This document shows positions 9,872 through 14,422 of a stretch of 14,422 bases of DNA, one piece after another. The notes beneath the pieces are model-generated. The model had not been told where the DNA came from. It saw only the letters and a list, made by a program, of their open reading frames with translations, and made no database searches. Every line of letters begins with the position of its first letter. Position 1 is the stretch's first letter. The stretch is from Conidiobolus incongruus B7586 (Eukaryota > Entomophthoromycota > Entomophthoromycetes > Entomophthorales > Conidiobolaceae). The translations under genes were made by a program, and so were the position numbers. The stretch covers positions 1-14,422 of the forward strand of contig JNEM01015645.1 in assembly GCA_000697335.1 (NCBI GenBank), written 5' to 3'.

Positions 9872-10367
9872 ATTCGAAATAAAATGGCTTTCTATACTAG
9901 TTTATGTCTACTCACACATATATTTTCATATGTAAGTAGATGTTTTATCAGTTCTAAAAATCAACAATAATACAGTAAAACTTATAAATTATATAAAATA
10001 TTACGTTTTAATAATTAGATTTAAAATTAATATAATTTCTTAATATGATATTAATTAAGTTCAACTTTTTAATATAAAAATTTTAATTTTTTTTTAGTTT
10101 TAATAATATTTTCTGAAAATTAGATAAAAATTAAACAAATTCAACATAAAATTATCAAAGATTAAATATAATTATTCAATTTCCATGGAAATGATTTTCA
10201 AATATATTCAGAATATAATGATCTATATTTAAAATTAATGTTTTATTTAATTGATATTTTATTCATTAAATTCAGAAATGGAGTATAAGTAAATTATCCA
10301 ACATAGATTTTGAATGAAATTATTTTTGTATATAATATCAAGTATAGCATTAAGAGTAATTTACACT
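9872..10367. other. AT-rich stretch with one hairpin
   Basis: No gene is visible. Just after the end of the cyclin relic, at 9907-9940, a bulged hairpin pairs TCTACT with AGTAGA and ACATAT with ATATGT around a 6-nt loop. It may be part of the former 3' UTR or chance. Confidence 0.45.
9907..9940. repeat. Bulged inverted repeat (hairpin)
   Basis: Two 6-bp stem parts, 9907-9912 with 9935-9940 and 9916-9921 with 9928-9933, are separated by an internal loop (CAC opposite A) and closed by a 6-nt loop. It starts 35 nt past the last cyclin-like codon. No role is known. Confidence 0.4.
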
Positions 10368-10620
10368 CAAGAATCCCGTTTTTCCGCATTATCCGAACCT
10401 TTTTCCTATAAACTGGCACATGAGTAGCATTCCATAATGATATTTGAAATATAGTCCCAATCAGCACCATCAATTGGTTACACGCTACCGTCCAATATTA
10501 TAAGATACACTTCCTCTTAAGAGAAACACCTCACAGACTGGACTGAGTAGCTCTAGCTAACTGGTTGTAACCAATAAACTCTCAGTTAAACATTTATCAC
10601 ATAGTTCGCCTTACCACATT
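10368..10620. other. GC-richer island, possible structured RNA or eroded element
   Basis: Over 10381-10620 I count 92 G or C in 240 bases (38%), against a far lower level on both sides, so something has held or recently brought in this composition. No frame is open for long on either strand, which argues against an intact exon. A perfect 10-bp inverted repeat, ATTGGTTACA at 10473-10482 and TGTAACCAAT at 10566-10575, could close a domain of about 100 nt. An 8-bp direct repeat TGAGTAGC occurs at 10421-10428 and 10544-10551, and CTCTTAAGAG near 10514 is a palindrome. I looked for landmark sequences of U1, U2, U4, U5, U6, U3, SRP, RNase P and telomerase RNA and did not find them. Strand is undetermined. 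A decayed coding or mobile-element fragment is the other possibility. Confidence 0.4.
10473..10575. repeat. 10-bp perfect inverted repeat spanning about 100 nt
   Basis: ATTGGTTACA (10473-10482) and TGTAACCAAT (10566-10575) are exact reverse complements and would form a stem with mixed base composition, unlike the pure A/T repeats common in the window. The second arm overlaps a local GGTTGTAACC near-palindrome at 10563-10572. Confidence 0.55.
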
Positions 10621-11207
10621 TCTATTTTATTATTTTTGAATAACTACTTTCCCAAAAGTTATCAAAAAAAATTAACTTGTTTAATTGAATCTATGAAATT
10701 TTATTCAAAAATAACAAATTAATATATTAGCTGAAATATAACCTTTTAAAAAAATTATTAAATTTTTATTTAAAATTATTTAGAGTTTTCAGTACAAATG
10801 AAAAAAAATTTTTAAAGAAAAATAATTATAATAATTCACATATAGTTGATGCTTAATATTCATTTGGCTATTAAGTAATAAATATAAAAATATCAAATTA
10901 TCTAAATTTTTATAATTTAATAATAAAATAAATTTTATTTAATAGTTATAAATTATTAATAAATTAAAATATTTAATTGTAGGAGAGTAAATAAAGAATT
11001 AATAAAGATTAAAAAATGGTGAAAATGTCATTAATTAGAACAAGATGAGTTTTAGTAGTATAAAACAATATAAATAAATATAATGTTGATTAATAAGGCA
11101 TAGAAAAGATTATTCGCAATTTAAGAATATGGTTATAAAATGCATTACTATTATGATTAGAGTAATATACTAGTAGATAGAAAAGTAAGGAATACCATCT
11201 ACATTAA
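10621..11207. other. AT-rich stretch between two GC-richer islands
   Basis: No intact gene or repeat is visible. From about 10980 the sequence becomes somewhat more purine-rich and an ATG at 11016 lies in the frame of the relic that follows. Stops are as frequent here as chance predicts, so I do not extend the relic this far. Confidence 0.45.
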
Positions 11208-11820
11208 AAGAACCGAAATTTGAGCCCAATAAATATAATGTTTATGAATGAAAATATCCAAAATCCATAACGATGACAGGATATAACTGGTGATAGAATC
11301 AAGAAGGTTGATTCAGCAGCTTGAGCGCAAGCACAGCACTCACAACCTATCCCTGAGGACAATAGTTCTCTTGAATCCGAAATTTTAAAAGTGAATTGGA
11401 TAAATTCCTTTAGTTATTTTCACTTGGCATCTACTGATGAAAGGTGATCAAACCTGATAAACAGTAACTCTGTATTCGAAAATCCTGCTCTTGCTTGTTT
11501 AATAGCGCCACCCTTTGAAACTTCTAACAAAATCAGCAAACGTTTCATTATTAGAATAAGAACTGAATGATGATCTGAGGCGAGAACAGGGTATAATTCA
11601 AACACACATTCAACAGCCAACTATTGAAGGAAAAATATACTGAATACAAAACGGATTGTTGAAAAAATTTGAAAACCAGATTTAAAGAAGAGATAGAAGA
11701 GACAGAATTGGAATAGCCTAGCCATTGTAAATAGTGATTTACTTGATAGAAAAGTATACTACCAAGATAAAACAAGGCAAAAGTTAGGATTGAAGAAGAA
11801 AGTTGTTACAAAATCATAAT
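11208..11820 (+). pseudogene. Unidentified decayed coding stretch
   Basis: This island is about 37% GC (111 of 300 bases over 11281-11580), far above its flanks. On the plus strand one frame reads as protein-like blocks for about 200 codons without needing a frame change. Examples are HSQPIPEDNSSLESEILKVN, NPALACLIAPPFETSNKISK and the basic end QDKTRQKLGLKKKVVTKS. It is interrupted about ten times, mostly by TGA, and closes with TAA at 11820. A second plus frame also looks partly coding (LLTKSANVSLLE, then ELNDDLRREQGIIQTHIQQ), so a frame change or lost intron inside the stretch is equally possible. Minus-strand open frames over the same bases are hydrophobic complements of A-rich DNA and look like shadows. 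I recognise no family. It could be a host gene or a piece of an old mobile element. Confidence 0.35.
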
Positions 11821-12370
11821 TTAAAGCATTTAGGAAAACTACAAATTTAATTTGACAGATAGAGAATCAACAAGAAATTTAATTTGCAAAATTCATAATT
11901 ATTTGAGAATTTATAACTGAGCTGATTTTTTGTATAATATTGACATATATATTATTGGAAATTTTATGTATATTATATTTATTTTATATAGTCGCTTATT
12001 CATTCCAAGTATCTTATTATTTACATTTTATTACTTTGTAAACTATTAATAATTTAATATTATTATGATTCTATGATATTAATTTTATTAACTTTTCTCT
12101 AATGCTACAATATTTAATTAATTAAACTTAATTTTTAAAAAATTATTAAAATGAATATTTTATTTTATTTTCTAATAATGTAATATTTACAATAAAATTA
12201 TTTAATTTTATTAATTATTTAAATTATTTTCAATATTAATAATAATTTATTTTTATTTTTTTTTCAAAATTTAGATAATAATGAAATCATGTAATTAGAT
12301 TTTTTAATATTTAAATTCATTTTTGGGGTATTTTTTGATTACTCAAACACTTGAACACTAGTTCAAAATT
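11821..12370. other. AT-rich intergenic region upstream of the small gene
   Basis: About 550 bp with no gene visible. The last 50 bases before the ATG (GGGGTATT, then ACTCAAACACTTGAACACTAG) are less AT-rich and probably form the core promoter and leader of the small gene at 12371. They include the repeated words CACTTGAACACT and AGTTCAAAA. No known factor site is assigned. Confidence 0.4.
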
Positions 12371-12637
12371 ATGAGTGAACATAAAGTATCGGAAGAAGCA
12401 GCAGCTTTATTTAGATCTTTTGAAGCTGCTAAAGGTTGTGCAACAGGAAGAGGAACTTATAATGAACAAGTTCAGAAAGCAGCTAAAAATCCCGATTATC
12501 TTGATACAAAACCTCGAGGTCTGAGAGATGAGGATGTATCCGAGATTCAATCTATTGGAGACCAAGGTAATTATTACACAGGTACTGGAAGTACTACCGC
12601 TCATTTTCAAAGTATGAAAGACGGAAAAAATCAATAG
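12371..12637 (+). CDS. Small hydrophilic protein of unknown function, 88 aa, single exon
   Basis: An intact uninterrupted frame with ATG (A at -3) and a TAG stop stands out from its surroundings by its higher GC and balanced codon use, which are strong signs of selection. The protein begins MSEHKVSEEAAALFRSFEAA, is rich in Glu, Lys, Gly, Ser and Gln, has one Cys and no membrane segment or signal peptide, and is probably cytosolic and largely flexible. The segment EEAAALFRSFEAAKG followed by GRGTYNEQVQKAAKN faintly resembles the SMP (seed maturation protein, LEA-like) repeat, in which an Ala-rich helix is followed by a Gly-rich turn and an AxxQSAADxN-like helix. That likeness is weak and could be chance. 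The C-terminal part (YYTGTGSTTAHFQSMKDGK) is not recognised. The antisense frame over the same bases is a shadow. It is probably a complete gene. Confidence 0.8.
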   Translation: MSEHKVSEEAAALFRSFEAAKGCATGRGTYNEQVQKAAKNPDYLDTKPRGLRDEDVSEIQSIGDQGNYYTGTGSTTAHFQSMKDGKNQ

Positions 12638-14422
12638 TTTGCCAGACCCTTTCACAGGAGATTTATAACTACTTGATAATATTTAGTTGAGTATAATTCC
12701 TTTTCAAATAGAAAATATTTATCTATATATATTTAAAATGAACAAACATTTCTACTATATATAAACATTATATTTAAAAATTTTATATCTGCTAATGAAA
12801 TCAATTTTATATACACCGTATTGCAATAAGTATTAATATTATCAACTATGATATTACATTACATTTTTAGAGCTGTATTATTAATATTAGATAAAGTTTT
12901 ATACTAGAAATATTACTAATTAATTTTTAAATATATATATATCACGATTTTTGAATTTAACTCTTATCAAATATATATTCAATTGAAAATAGTTAATTAA
13001 TCAAGGTTATAAATTTGGAAAATACTGATATTCTGATATTGAATTATTGCTATTGATTGAATTATTAAGTAGGTTGATTATAAAAGATGAGGTAATTTAA
13101 TTTTTAAATGTAATTTTAAAATTTTGACAATGTAGAATAATATATTATATTCAATACATATTAAAATTAATACAATAATAAAGAATAATTTAATTTATCA
13201 ATATTTTTGAATTTATAATTATTATAATTTTAAATCTCAAATATTTAATCAGGTATTTTTTTATTCACTAATTGTAATAAGTAATTATATTTCTCCATTA
13301 AATAAATCATCTTTTAAGATTGACATAATTAAAGAAATAACTTGGAAATAATAGTATACTATCAATTTATTAGATTCACTTTGTATTAATAAATTTGATT
13401 ATTATAAAAATATAAGTCCAAATAATATTAATTAATATTTAAATTTGATAAATAAGGAACTTTTATAAAATATAATCTTATTGGAAATTTGATATAATAT
13501 GATATTTATATAAAATGATAAAATTTAATATATATAAATAAATATTAATATATTAACATTTGAAAATATTGTATAGTAAAGAATCATCTATATATTATAT
13601 GTTTATAACTACTATTATGTTAAAACAAGTTATTAGGAAGCAAAAGAAAAATTCCATTAAGATAGATCTATTATTTAATTAATTAAATATAGCTTTAAAT
13701 TATTTATAAATAAAGAAATTATTTTAGCAAAAATATAAAGTTTATTCCATTATAAAAAAATCAATAACTAATATAATATATAGATAACAAGAGACAATAG
13801 CCTTTAAAATAAATGATAATAATAATGTAAAAGAAAACTATAAGTTAAAGTAAAAAATAACTTCAATTCTAATTAATTATAAAATAATTTTGATCAATAA
13901 TTATAGATAGTTTAAGATAGTAAAGGATATTAAATACAAGTATTAAATAGTAAGAATAATATTATAACTAATGAAATATTTAGTAACTAATGAATTAATC
14001 AAGGAAATAATTAATTATAAATTAAAAAAAATTATATTTATCATTTTAATTATATTAATTTATATAATTAAATAAAACAAAATTTAAGCATTATTGATTA
14101 TAAAGCATTCAATAATAATTAATTAAGAAATATAAAGAACTTAGAGATTTAACCTTTTAATATAATAAAATTATTGAATATTATTTATTTTTTCATTCAT
14201 TTATAAATTAAAAATTCTTTCTTATGAATTTAATATTAATATATTATTTAATTTAAAATAATACAAACTATTCCTGAATTTGTCTTTTGATTTTAATTTT
14301 AATTTTAATTTTTGTTTTAAAATATGAATTTTATTATATGTTTTATTTTAAATTAATTAGTCATTAAAATATACCTAAATTTATTAGTTAATTAATAATA
14401 ATCTAAATTAATTTTGAATTAA
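12638..14422. other. Long AT-rich stretch without genes
   Basis: Almost 1.8 kb with stop codons in every frame and no RNA gene, exon or transposon trace that I can support. The only clear local pattern is a hexamer repeat near the right end. Confidence 0.6.
14285..14320. repeat. Hexamer tandem repeat (TTTTAA type)
   Basis: Six adjacent hexamers read TTTTGA, TTTTAA, TTTTAA, TTTTAA, TTTTTG and TTTTAA. This is a simple microsatellite typical of AT-rich intergenic DNA. Confidence 0.7.

Noticed and set aside
10368-10620. Reading the GC-richer island as a fragment of a retroelement capsid gene
   Set aside because: One minus-strand frame has a short stretch that faintly resembles such proteins, but no frame is open for long, no ends or other parts of an element were seen, and the likeness is too weak to name a family.
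10381-10620. Telomerase RNA, SRP RNA, RNase P or U-snRNA in the GC-richer island
   Set aside because: I looked for a telomere-repeat template, the SRP core, the RNase P conserved regions and the diagnostic U1, U2, U4, U5 and U6 sequences on both strands and did not find any.
11420-11775. Two minus-strand open frames of 66 and 74 codons
   Set aside because: They overlap each other in different frames, are hydrophobic complements of A-rich sequence, and compete with a more protein-like plus-strand reading.
11208-11820. Mitochondrial or mollicute DNA insert using TGA as Trp
   Set aside because: The implied Trp content would be unusually high and none of the blocks resembles a mitochondrial or mollicute protein. 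Decay of a nuclear sequence explains the stops more simply.
12407-12655. Minus-strand open frame of 82 codons
   Set aside because: It is the antisense shadow of the intact 88-residue gene, which has the better start and composition.
1-14422. CRISPR arrays, bacterial operons, ribosome binding sites or riboswitches
   Set aside because: Spliceosomal introns, a eukaryotic-style tRNA gene and an SPT8 gene show nuclear eukaryotic DNA. No regularly spaced repeats were seen.

Overview
The window is a very AT-rich piece of a eukaryotic nuclear genome, most likely from a fungus. By eye it is about four-fifths A+T. The main lineage clue is a clear Spt8 gene, a SAGA subunit known chiefly from fungi. The spliceosomal introns are very short (42 to 61 nt) and uniform, with GT..AG ends, which suits a compact fungal genome. 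An early-diverging, AT-rich lineage is my inference; the exact group cannot be fixed from this sequence.

The left half (1-6.06 kb) holds the intact genes. A minus-strand tRNA-Gly(GCC) lies at 1078-1148. A five-exon inositol monophosphatase gene spans 1655-2857. An eight-exon SGNH/GDSL-type hydrolase spans 3454-4615 and has Asp where the catalytic Ser should be. A three-exon SPT8 gene runs on the minus strand at 4688-6057, converging on the hydrolase with only 72 bp between the stop codons. Every splice junction in these genes keeps the frame.

The middle (6.3-11.8 kb) looks like a gene graveyard. A broken coiled-coil gene (about 6304-7196) starts from the SPT8 upstream region. It is followed by 1.4 kb of near-pure AT sequence, then a decayed B-type cyclin gene (about 8580-9871). 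Two islands of about 37-38% GC follow. One (10368-10620) may be a structured RNA or the trace of an element. The other (11208-11820) is an unidentified decayed coding stretch whose stops are mostly TGA.

The right part holds one small intact single-exon gene at 12371-12637 for an 88-residue hydrophilic protein with only a faint resemblance to SMP/LEA-type proteins, then 1.8 kb of AT-rich sequence in which I see no gene.

The genes do not form a pathway or operon. They are neighbours with separate roles: inositol phosphate recycling, a probable ester hydrolase or pseudo-hydrolase, transcription through SAGA and TBP, translation, and an unknown small protein. I found no complete mobile element, CRISPR array or new multi-gene system. 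The points most worth a second look are the Ser-to-Asp hydrolase, the cyclin relic, the two GC islands and the small orphan gene.
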